This document shows positions 1 to 4,868 of a stretch of 5,202 nt of DNA, piece after piece. The number at the start of each line of letters is the position of its first letter. Within the stretch, counting starts at the first letter, position 1. Origin of the DNA: Planctomycetota bacterium (GTDB lineage: Bacteria; Planctomycetota; Planctomycetia; Pirellulales; Pirellulaceae); NCBI GenBank assembly GCA_019347795.1, contig JAHWKS010000487.1:1-5202 (forward strand). The letters run 5' to 3'. Both the position numbers and the translations under genes were made by a program. The notes under the pieces were generated by a model. It was given only the letters and a program-made list of their open reading frames with translations, was not told the origin of the DNA and made no database searches.

Positions 1-107
1 GACACCTAAACCGCGCAACTTCAAAACTGACGCTTCGGGCTACTGGACTCGCTGCCGGGCTGACGCGAATCGATCTCGCTTCTCTTCACCAACATGAGGG
101 AACTCTG

Positions 108-659
108 ATGCCGTCCCTCCGCGGAAAACTGCTCATCGCGTCGCCCCACTTGCTCGATCCCAACTTCGCCCACGCCGTGGTGCTCATGGTGCAGCACGAC
201 GAGGACGGCGCCCTGGGCGTGGTGCTCAACCGCCGCAGCGAGAACACGCTGGCCGAGGTCTGGCTGGAGGTGCTGGACCGTCCGTGTGAGAACGAGGCGC
301 CGATCTTCGTCGGCGGCCCCTGCCCCGGCCCCCTGATGGCGATCCATCAAGCGCCCGAGTGCGCCGACCTGGACATCGCCCCCGGCCTGTTCTTCGCGAC
401 GCAGAAGGAGCATCTGGAGACGCTCGTGGAAGGCTGCCAGGCGCCGCTCCGCGTGTTCAGCGGCTACTCGGGCTGGGCGGGCGGACAGGTGGAAAGCGAG
501 CTGGAGACCGGAAGCTGGCTCGTGGCCGACGCCACCGAAGAGCTGGTTTTCGGCGACGAGGACGAGATCTGGAAGCTCCTCGCCCGCCGCGTCGGCGAGA
601 ACATTCTCTTGGGGGCGCTCAAGATCAAGCACGCGCCCGAGGATCCATCGCTGAATTAG
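108..659 (+). CDS. YqgE/AlgH family protein
   Basis: This is a 183-residue protein of the UPF0301 (YqgE/AlgH) family, full length for that family. The sequence shows the family hallmarks: LRGKLLIASPHLLDPNFAHAV at residues 4-24, the HDEDGALGVVLNR block (30-42), the FVGGPCPGPL block (67-76) and the RVFSGYSGWAGGQVESEL block (115-132) followed by GSWLVADA (135-142). No signal peptide or membrane segment is visible, so it is probably cytoplasmic. The biochemical role of the family is unsettled; AlgH was named from alginate regulation in Pseudomonas, and that role should not be carried over. ATG 108 is chosen because it is the first start codon in the frame, it sits 7 nt after GAGGG (96-100), and it places the conserved LxGKLLIASP block at the N-terminus as usual. 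The frame is open upstream to the window edge but has no other start. The gene converges on the minus-strand ORF at 672-989 with 12 nt between them. Confidence 0.93.
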   Translation: MPSLRGKLLIASPHLLDPNFAHAVVLMVQHDEDGALGVVLNRRSENTLAEVWLEVLDRPCENEAPIFVGGPCPGPLMAIHQAPECADLDIAPGLFFATQKEHLETLVEGCQAPLRVFSGYSGWAGGQVESELETGSWLVADATEELVFGDEDEIWKLLARRVGENILLGALKIKHAPEDPSLN

Positions 660-671
660 CGTCACGGATCA

Positions 672-989
672 CTATACGTCCAACGACGCTGCCAGTGTGA
701 GCGAACCGAGCGCTATGAGCGCGGCAAGGAGCGCGGACACCGCAAGTGCGTTTGGAAATGTCCGCAGTAGCCAATAGATGGCGACGGTTATGCCAATGAG
801 CACCAATGGACCGATGAAATAACGAACTCTACTTCCGCCCCAGCCTGGACTCTGCGGAATAGCAACGAAAAGAAAAAGCCAAACCGGTGCGGCAGCAACA
901 ATTAGTAGCGATGAAGTCAAGTTTATCGCGGCGCCATGACATGCCTGCCGGCGAGGCGAGGACGTTCCGCTACTTCGCGTAAACCTCAT
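672..989 (-). CDS. possible small membrane protein, unknown function
   Basis: An open frame of up to 105 codons, not recognised as any family. From residue 24 on it reads as a small integral membrane protein with three hydrophobic stretches: about 24-44 ([20 protein letters not shown]), 57-76 ([20 protein letters not shown]) and 80-103. The ATG at 989 overlaps the end of the aminotransferase gene by 20 nt and has no Shine-Dalgarno sequence. The first ~20 residues are polar and partly just the aminotransferase tail read in another frame, so the true start may be further in, for example TTG at 920. The stretch 672-950 is clearly less GC-rich than the genes on both sides and its codon third positions show no strong G/C bias. 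It could be a recently acquired gene, a gene remnant or a non-coding spacer. The membrane pattern is the only argument for a real protein. Confidence 0.4.
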   Translation of the reverse strand: MRFTRSSGTSSPRRQACHGAAINLTSSLLIVAAAPVWLFLFVAIPQSPGWGGSRVRYFIGPLVLIGITVAIYWLLRTFPNALAVSALLAALIALGSLTLAASLDV

Positions 990-2148
990 TCGCGGCGGCG
1001 ATGCTGGCGCCGTGATCGAATTTGTGCCCCTGCTCGGCCAGCAGCGATTCCAGGGCGGCGAGGAAGACGAGCACGTTCGTGGCCCGCGAGGCGTGGCCCA
1101 TCAGGCCGATTCGCCAGACTTTGCCTTTGAAGTCGCCCAGCCCGCCGCCGATCTCTATGCCGAACCGCTCCAAGAGCGCCTTCCGCGCCTTGGCGTCATT
1201 GACGCCCGCCGGAATCCGCACCGCGTTGAGCATCGGCAGTTGATGTCCTTCCTGCGCCGCGTATTCGATCCCCAACGCCGCCAGCCCCGCCCGCAGCGCG
1301 CGATGATTGAGCATGTGCCGGGCGAAGCACGCCTCGAGTCCCTCTTCGTGTACCAGCCGCAGCGCCTCGTAGAGGGCGTAGCTCATGTTAATCGGCGCCG
1401 TGTGGTGGTAGACGCGGTCGGTCCCCCAGTAGTTGGCGAGCATCGTGATGTCGAGATACCAGCTTTGAACCTTTCGCTTGCGGTTCATCACCGCCTCAAC
1501 CGCCCGGGGACTGAAGGAGACCGGCGCCAGTCCCGGCGGGCAGCTCAGGCACTTCTGCGAGCCGGAGTAGATGGCGTCGATCCCCCACTCGTCCACCTCC
1601 ACCGGAACGCCTCCCAGCGACGTGACCGCGTCCACCAGGAGCATCGCCCCCGAGTCGCGGACCAGTTGCGAGATCTCCTCCAGCGGCTGCCAGGCGCCGG
1701 TCGAAGTCTCGGCCATGACGATGCCCACCACCTTCGGCTTCGCCTTCGCCAGTGCGTCCTGGAGATCATCCGGCGTAAACACCTCGCCCCACGGCCGCGC
1801 AACCTGCATCACCTCGGCGCCGGCGCGGACGGCGACGTCGGCCATGCGGGCGCCGAACACGCCGTTGACGCAGACGAGCATCGAGTCCGCCGGCTCCACC
1901 AGATTCACCACCGCCGCCTCCATCCCCGCCGAGCCGGTAGCGCTCACGGCGAATGTCATCGGGTTCTTCGTGCGGAACAAACCGCGCAGCATTTCCTGCA
2001 GTCCATCCATGATCTGCAGGTAATACGGGTCCAGGTGCCCGACGGTCCCCTTCGCCATCGCCGCCAGCACGCGCGGATGAATATCGCTGGGGCCGGGTCC
2101 CATCAGAATGCGCACCGGCGGATTCAAAGGCGGGGCGATACGGCTCAC
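970..2148 (-). CDS. class V PLP-dependent alanine-glyoxylate / serine-pyruvate-type aminotransferase
   Basis: This is a 392-residue fold-type I aminotransferase of class V, in the alanine-glyoxylate (AGXT) / serine-glyoxylate / serine-pyruvate branch, and about the length of known members. Visible motifs are [12 protein letters not shown] near the start (16-27), GHLDPYY (37-43), [11 protein letters not shown] (69-79), the PLP-ring aspartate in [11 protein letters not shown] (170-180, D173), the Schiff-base lysine in [13 protein letters not shown] (194-206, K199), and the substrate-carboxylate arginine in WRIGLMGH (345-352, R346). Enzymes of this group move an amino group from alanine or serine to glyoxylate or a similar keto acid; the exact substrate pair cannot be read from sequence. 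No targeting signal is seen, so it is cytoplasmic. The GTG start at 2148 is supported by GAGGAG on the minus strand (2156-2161), 7 nt upstream. The stop is TAG at 970-972. No clear promoter was found upstream. Confidence 0.95.
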   Translation of the reverse strand: MSRIAPPLNPPVRILMGPGPSDIHPRVLAAMAKGTVGHLDPYYLQIMDGLQEMLRGLFRTKNPMTFAVSATGSAGMEAAVVNLVEPADSMLVCVNGVFGARMADVAVRAGAEVMQVARPWGEVFTPDDLQDALAKAKPKVVGIVMAETSTGAWQPLEEISQLVRDSGAMLLVDAVTSLGGVPVEVDEWGIDAIYSGSQKCLSCPPGLAPVSFSPRAVEAVMNRKRKVQSWYLDITMLANYWGTDRVYHHTAPINMSYALYEALRLVHEEGLEACFARHMLNHRALRAGLAALGIEYAAQEGHQLPMLNAVRIPAGVNDAKARKALLERFGIEIGGGLGDFKGKVWRIGLMGHASRATNVLVFLAALESLLAEQGHKFDHGASIAAANEVYAK

Positions 2149-2407
2149 AGCTCAGCTCCTCGGTCGCAGGACGACGATGACAGCCGGCGTTACTTAAAGG
2201 CATCGGCGCCTACGTTCTAGCCAAGAATTCCCGCGTCCGCCAGTCGCGAACGCGCCGGAGTCGGCGATTGCCGCCAACCCTTACGTTGAGTCAACGCTTC
2301 GTCGCTCGACGGCAGGCTGCCTTTAACAGACTTGGCGTTTCGGCTTCGCGCACCCAAATTCATCGCCTCCTGCCTCGCCGATTCTTCGTGCCTTCCGGCG
2401 GGAGAGA

Positions 2408-2458
2408 AAAAAATATTTTTTCCGGCGACTTGACAGCGTCGCCCGCGATTAGTATACT
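2408..2458 (+). promoter_or_regulatory. strong sigma-70-type promoter with A/T-rich upstream element
   Basis: The -35 box is exactly TTGACA (2430-2435) and the -10 box is TATACT (2453-2458, five of six consensus bases), separated by the optimal 17 nt. Directly upstream lies a perfect 14-base palindrome AAAAAATATTTTTT (2408-2421), at about -57 to -44 from the expected start near 2465, where an UP element would contact the RNA polymerase alpha subunit. In this GC-rich window nothing else resembles it. It would give a leader of about 40 nt ending in AGGTGAT (2496-2502) and ATG 2506. That promoter, leader and start codon line up is seen; that the promoter is active is inferred. Confidence 0.75.
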
Positions 2459-2465
2459 GGTATAC
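2451..2465. promoter_or_regulatory. candidate operator: doubled GTATAC overlapping the -10 box
   Basis: GTATACTGGTATAC (2452-2465) contains two copies of the self-complementary hexamer GTATAC separated by TG. The first copy is centred in the perfect palindrome AGTATACT (2451-2458) and covers the -10 hexamer; the second reaches the expected transcription start. A protein bound here would block RNA polymerase. GTATAC cores occur in operators of GntR-type repressors, but the spacing does not identify a family. No repressor gene is in the window, so the regulator is unknown. Confidence 0.45.
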
Positions 2466-2505
2466 ACTGTGCAGAGCAGCGGTTTCTTCCCTGTCAGGTG
2501 ATCCT

Positions 2506-2628
2506 ATGTTGCCGCCGATTCATCCCATCTGCCGGTTGTTCCCGATGCTGCCTGAAGCGGAGCTGGACGGGATCGCGGAGGATGTTCGCCGCCGGGGAAG
2601 CTGCTTCACCCCCCCAAAGGAAAGGTAG
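2506..2628 (+). pseudogene. truncated or frameshifted ParB-like N-terminal domain ORF
   Basis: This is a 40-codon ORF with its own promoter (2430-2458) and a good Shine-Dalgarno sequence (AGGTGAT, 2496-2502). The peptide begins MLPPIHPICRLFPMLPEAEL and continues DGIAEDVRRRG (21-31). From memory this pattern resembles the start of ParB/Spo0J-like N-terminal (nuclease/DNA-binding) domain proteins, which typically run 'HP...FP.L...EL..LA.DI...GL..PIV...G.ILDGRNR'. After residue 31 the frame reads SCFTPPKER and stops at TAG. One extra base in or next to the G run at 2594-2597 would instead give RRG-KLLHP, a better match to the family's 'GLLHPIV'. That second frame stays open to 2843 but loses any resemblance after 2609. 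I therefore read it as the surviving 5' end of a broken gene. A functional 40-residue peptide cannot be excluded. The family assignment rests on a short match and is moderate. Confidence 0.5.
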
Positions 2629-2660
2629 CGCAAAATTGCGCTACCTTGCTGCCGGGGGGT
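2594..2660. repeat. compound palindrome at the end of the ParB-like fragment
   Basis: The core is a perfect 12-base inverted repeat, AAGGTAGCGCAA (2622-2633) against TTGCGCTACCTT (2636-2647), separated by AA. Outside it, ACCCCCC (2608-2614) is complementary to GGGGGGT (2654-2660). To its left, GGGGAAGC and GCTTCACCCC (2594-2612) form a smaller imperfect hairpin. GGTAGCG appears twice directly (2624-2630, 2658-2664) and once inverted (2639-2645). There is no T run after the stem, so it is not a textbook intrinsic terminator. It may be a REP-like palindromic insertion at the point where the upstream ORF is broken. Confidence 0.6.
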
Positions 2661-2908
2661 AGCGAACGAGCGCGCGAGGCCGCCGAGCATGCCGCCCGAG
2701 AAGCGAATCCATCGCGAGACCTCGCGTTGCTAGACGCAGGATCCGAGAGGAGTTTGCACGGGTCAGCCGCGACGGGGTCGCGGCGGGTGGACACTTTTCG
2801 GCGTGTGTGGGACGATGGGGGGAGCGGTGCCGGCGGGGAATGATCGGGTGACGGCGCCTTGGGCAAGATCGCCGATTCCGGCGGAGTTTCCGAACGAAAG
2901 GACCGTGA
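2661..2908. other. intergenic region upstream of the exbB-like gene
   Basis: I see no gene here. The stretch holds two short perfect palindromes, CGCGAG-AC-CTCGCG (2713-2726) and CCGCGAC-GGG-GTCGCGG (2767-2783). Neither is followed by a T run. No convincing promoter was found, so transcription of the downstream operon may start at a non-sigma-70 site here or read through from the promoter at 2430-2458. The plus-strand frame open to 2843 is the continuation of the frameshifted ParB-like ORF and shows no family resemblance. Confidence 0.55.
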
Positions 2909-3760
2909 ATGATTCGTTCGTGCTGTGGCTGCGCCGGTTCTCCCCCCGCGCGCATTCTCCTCTGCATCATGGCGCTGGCCTTCGGCGGCTTGCTCGCCCG
3001 TGAGCCGGGGTTGTGGATTCCCACGGCGGCGGCGCAGGATGAGACGCTGGTGGATGAGACGTTGGAGGATGAGTTGGACGTGGAATCCGCGGCGCCGACG
3101 ACTGAGGCGCCCGGGGAGCAGGCCGAAGAGCGGACGATGCTCGATACGCTGCTCGACGCCGGCATCGTGGGCGTGTTGATCCTGCTGTTGTCGATGGTGT
3201 CGGTCGGGTTCATCGTCGAGCACTTCCTCACGATCCGCAAATCGGCCCTCATGCCCGAGCCGGTGATCGAGGAGATCGACGCGCTCCTGGAGCAGGGAGA
3301 CGTGGAAGGCGCCCTGCACGCCTGTCGCGATCCCGCCAACCAGTGCCTCTTCACCGACGTGGTGCTGGCCGGGCTGGAGCGATTTCAGGGAAGCGAATTC
3401 GGCTTTGCGGAATACCGGGCGGCGGTGGAAGAGGCGGGGGAGGACCAGACCGGCCGGCTCTACCGCAAGACGGAGGTGCTGAACCTGATCGGCGCCATCG
3501 CCCCGATGCTGGGGCTGCTGGGAACGGTGCAGGGGATGATCATCGCCTTCAACACGATCGCCTCCACCGGCGGCGCCGCCAAGCCGCACGAGCTGGCCGG
3601 CGCCATCAGCCTCGCGCTGGTGACCACGCTCTTGGGGCTGATCGTGGCGATCCCCACCATGATCGCCTTCAGCTACTTCCGCAACCGCATCGACTCGATC
3701 GTGGCCGAGGCGGGGAAGCGGGTCGAGCAGGTCCTGGCGCCGCTGGGAAGGAGACGCTAG
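2909..3760 (+). CDS. MotA/TolQ/ExbB proton-channel family protein
   Basis: This 283-residue inner-membrane protein is the channel-forming partner of ExbD/TolR-type proteins; such complexes use the proton motive force to drive work in the periplasm. An N-terminal signal-like segment (ARILLCIMALAFGGLLA, 14-30) ends in a likely TAAAQ cleavage site near residues 42-43, after which comes an acidic, low-complexity stretch (44-75). The first family membrane helix is at about 83-106, and a cytoplasmic helical region (115-185) follows. The conserved channel core comprises helix 2 (LNLIGAIAPMLGLLGTVQGM, 191-210, with the family GxxGTVxGM pattern) and helix 3 (LAGAISLALVTTLLGLIVAI, 229-248, then the conserved Pro249). 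The extra signal peptide is unlike E. coli ExbB. The start at ATG 2909 is 6 nt after AAAGGA (2897-2902). The next gene begins 3 nt after the stop, so the two are probably translated together. Confidence 0.92.
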   Translation: MIRSCCGCAGSPPARILLCIMALAFGGLLAREPGLWIPTAAAQDETLVDETLEDELDVESAAPTTEAPGEQAEERTMLDTLLDAGIVGVLILLLSMVSVGFIVEHFLTIRKSALMPEPVIEEIDALLEQGDVEGALHACRDPANQCLFTDVVLAGLERFQGSEFGFAEYRAAVEEAGEDQTGRLYRKTEVLNLIGAIAPMLGLLGTVQGMIIAFNTIASTGGAAKPHELAGAISLALVTTLLGLIVAIPTMIAFSYFRNRIDSIVAEAGKRVEQVLAPLGRRR

Positions 3761-3763
3761 CCG

Positions 3764-4180
3764 ATGCAGCTTACCAAGCATCGCCGCCAGGCCACGTCGC
3801 GGATGAACATGACGCCGATGATCGACGTCGTGTTCCTCTTGTTGATCTTCTTCATGACGGTCACGCAGGTGTCCGAGGTGAACCGCGAGCGGATCGAGCT
3901 GCCGCAGCAGAAGGGGGTCGAGGATCAGAAGCCCGCGGAGTTGATCATCAACGTGATGGAGGATGGGCGGATCGTCGTCTCGGGGAACACCGTCACCATG
4001 CCGCGGCTGGTGGCGATCCTCAGTGAGACGCTTCGCGAGGCGGGCGGCAATCCGATGCAGGTAGATGTGGTGCTGCGGGCCGACGCCCGCGGCACAAGCG
4101 CCACGGTGAACGACGTTGTTGAAACGCTGAACAAGATGGAGATGCGGCGGGTGCGGATCGCCGTGCAGGTTCCCCGATGA
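3764..4180 (+). CDS. ExbD/TolR family protein, first copy
   Basis: This is a 138-residue single-pass inner-membrane protein. A short basic cytoplasmic head (1-13) precedes MNMTPMIDVVFLLLIFFMTV (14-33). Asp21 in this helix is the conserved membrane aspartate that in ExbD/TolR/MotB proteins carries the proton pathway. The periplasmic part (about 38-138) has the family layout: IELPQQ just after the helix (44-49), an INVMEDGRIVVSGNTV strand region (62-77), and ends with the usual VVETLNKMEMRRVRIAVQ segment (118-135). It would assemble with the ExbB-like protein encoded just upstream. The start codon lies 3 nt after that gene's stop and 9 nt after AAGGAGA (3748-3754). Its stop overlaps the next start (ATGA). 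No TonB or outer-membrane receptor is in view, so the cargo or task of the motor is unknown. Confidence 0.93.
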   Translation: MQLTKHRRQATSRMNMTPMIDVVFLLLIFFMTVTQVSEVNRERIELPQQKGVEDQKPAELIINVMEDGRIVVSGNTVTMPRLVAILSETLREAGGNPMQVDVVLRADARGTSATVNDVVETLNKMEMRRVRIAVQVPR

Positions 4181-4608
4181 AGCTTTCTGCCCGTAAGCTG
4201 GTTCACTCGACCGTCATGGAGCTGCCCATGACGAGCATGATCGACGTGGTGTTCCTGCTGCTGGTGTTCTTCATGGTCACGGCGGCGTTTATTGAGACGG
4301 AGCGGAATCTCGACTCGGCGATCGAGGTGAAGAAAAGCTCGGCGGCCGAGTCGCAGAGCGACCTGGAGCCGGCGGTGGTGGAGATCGTTCCCAGCGGCGG
4401 GCGTTACGTCTATAAGCTGGGCGCCCGGGAGATGACGAGCGAGGATGAACTGCTCGAGGTGCTGGAGCAGTTTCCCGCCGCCGCCCGGGCCGACGGCGCC
4501 TTCGTGCGAGTGAGCGACGGCGCCCCCTTCCGCATGGCCGCCGCCGCCATCCAGACGGCGAAGACGGCGGGCTTCCTCGTCGTCACGTACGTGCCCAAGC
4601 GGGAGTGA
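4177..4608 (+). CDS. ExbD/TolR family protein, second copy
   Basis: This 143-residue protein has a short N-terminus and one membrane helix, MTSMIDVVFLLLVFFMVTAA (18-37), containing the conserved membrane aspartate (Asp23). The periplasmic domain differs clearly from copy 1. The proline seen after the helix in copy 1 (IELPQQ) is missing; here the sequence is NLDSAIEVKKSS (44-55), followed by VVEIVPSGGRYVYKLG (67-82) and a typical ending AAIQTAKTAGFLVVTYVPKR (123-142). The two copies share the helix but little beyond, so this is an old paralogue pair rather than a recent tandem duplication. The gene starts within the stop of copy 1 (ATGA at 4177-4180), which implies translational coupling and fixed stoichiometry. 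It is followed after 18 nt by an ATG (4627) in the same frame and by the inverted-repeat element. Confidence 0.92.
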   Translation: MKLSARKLVHSTVMELPMTSMIDVVFLLLVFFMVTAAFIETERNLDSAIEVKKSSAAESQSDLEPAVVEIVPSGGRYVYKLGAREMTSEDELLEVLEQFPAAARADGAFVRVSDGAPFRMAAAAIQTAKTAGFLVVTYVPKRE

Positions 4609-4666
4609 GCAGGTTCGAGAGAAGTTATGGATTTTCATTTGCGCAAAGAGCGCCGTCAACATCTGA

Positions 4667-4711
4667 CCGCCCCGGAGGGGCGAAGGCGTGTAGCCACGGG
4701 CGCAAGCCCGT
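4667..4711 (+). repeat. inverted repeat, outer left arm (two-hairpin REP-like module)
   Basis: A 45-nt module made of two hairpins: CGCCCC-GGA-GGGGCG (4668-4682) and ACGGGC-GCAA-GCCCGT (4696-4711, a GNRA-type loop if transcribed), joined by AAGGCGTGTAGCC. Its reverse complement recurs at 4824-4868 with 42 of 45 positions identical. From memory, palindromes of this make-up are common between genes of planctomycete genomes. It begins 59 nt after the second ExbD stop and could also serve as a transcript end for that operon, though no T run follows. Confidence 0.85.
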
Positions 4712-4740
4712 CGAAGAAGGCGCACAACCCATTGGTTTAC

Positions 4741-4756
4741 AAGCCCCGAAGGGGCG
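4741..4756 (+). repeat. inverted repeat, inner left arm
   Basis: A 16-base arm, AAGCCCCGAAGGGGCG, perfectly complementary to 4783-4798. It also folds on itself (GCCCC-GAA-GGGGC, 4743-4755). It lies inside the outer pair, giving the order A-B-B'-A'. Confidence 0.85.
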
Positions 4757-4782
4757 GCAGTAACTTCACAACACCCGTCTGT

Positions 4783-4798
4783 CGCCCCTTCGGGGCTT
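4783..4798 (-). repeat. inverted repeat, inner right arm
   Basis: CGCCCCTTCGGGGCTT, the exact reverse complement of 4741-4756, with 26 nt between the two arms. It also folds alone as GCCCC-TTC-GGGGC. The flanks between inner and outer arms (4712-4740 and 4799-4823) are not complementary, so the whole is built of separate modules rather than being one continuous palindrome. Confidence 0.85.
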
Positions 4799-4823
4799 GG
4801 AATCCTCGAGGGATCTCATCTCC

Positions 4824-4868
4824 ACGGGCTTGCGCCCGTGGCTACATGCCTGCGCCCCTTCGGGGCGG
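4824..4868 (-). repeat. inverted repeat, outer right arm, overlapping the next gene's start
   Basis: Inverted copy of 4667-4711 with three differences (at 4847, 4852 and 4860). It contains the hairpins ACGGGC-TTGC-GCCCGT (4824-4839) and CGCCCC-TTC-GGGGCG (4853-4867). The difference at 4847 (T where the other arm predicts C) turns ACG into the ATG at 4846-4848, which is the most plausible start of the downstream coding sequence. Confidence 0.85.

Larger units (their letters stand above)
2149..2505. other. divergent intergenic region with one strong plus-strand promoter
   Basis: This 357-nt stretch separates the minus-strand aminotransferase from the plus-strand 40-codon ORF. Its left part (2149-2400) must contain the aminotransferase leader, but I see no convincing -35/-10 pair on the minus strand. 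Its right part (2400-2505) holds an A/T palindrome, a near-consensus promoter, a doubled GTATAC motif and a Shine-Dalgarno sequence, which are listed separately. An open frame across 2268-2501 begins at TTG and overlaps the promoter. It shows no recognisable motif and is not called as a gene. Confidence 0.7.

Noticed and set aside
2..97. Plus-strand frame open from the left edge to a TGA at 95-97, possibly the tail of an upstream gene.
   Set aside because: About 31 residues with no recognisable motif; all that is visible is an open frame, which is not enough to call a gene.
94..108. Mini-ORF ATG-AGG-GAA-CTC-TGA (MREL) whose stop overlaps the YqgE start (TGATG).
   Set aside because: It contains the Shine-Dalgarno sequence of the real gene and has none of its own. 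Four codons with no other signal are probably chance.
1012..2220. A 402-codon plus-strand open frame opposite the aminotransferase gene.
   Set aside because: It is antisense to a gene with all catalytic motifs. Its product is Arg/His/Pro-rich low-complexity sequence, typical of a shadow frame in GC-rich DNA.
2457..2474. LexA-like CTG...CAG around the promoter.
   Set aside because: The two triplets are 12 nt apart rather than the 10 of the enterobacterial LexA box, and the inner sequence does not fit.
2268..2501. A 77-codon plus-strand frame starting at TTG.
   Set aside because: It covers the strong promoter and operator, lacks a Shine-Dalgarno sequence and shows no motif.
2622..2660. Intrinsic terminator for the short ParB-like transcript.
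   Set aside because: The stem is strong, but what follows is GCTGCCGGGG, not a T run. Kept as a palindrome or repeat only.
2788..2816. TGGACA (2788-2793) as a possible -35 box for the exbB operon.
   Set aside because: At 17 nt spacing the -10 position reads GACGAT, too far from TATAAT.
2606..3781. A 391-codon minus-strand open frame opposite the exbB-like gene.
   Set aside because: Rich in His, Arg, Gln and Asp with no motif, and fully explained as the reverse of the ExbB coding sequence and its leader.
3925..4725. A 266-codon minus-strand open frame across both ExbD genes.
   Set aside because: Antisense to two clear ExbD genes with Asp-containing membrane helices; His/Arg-rich and without motifs. 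Its beginning is merely the repeat read in reverse.
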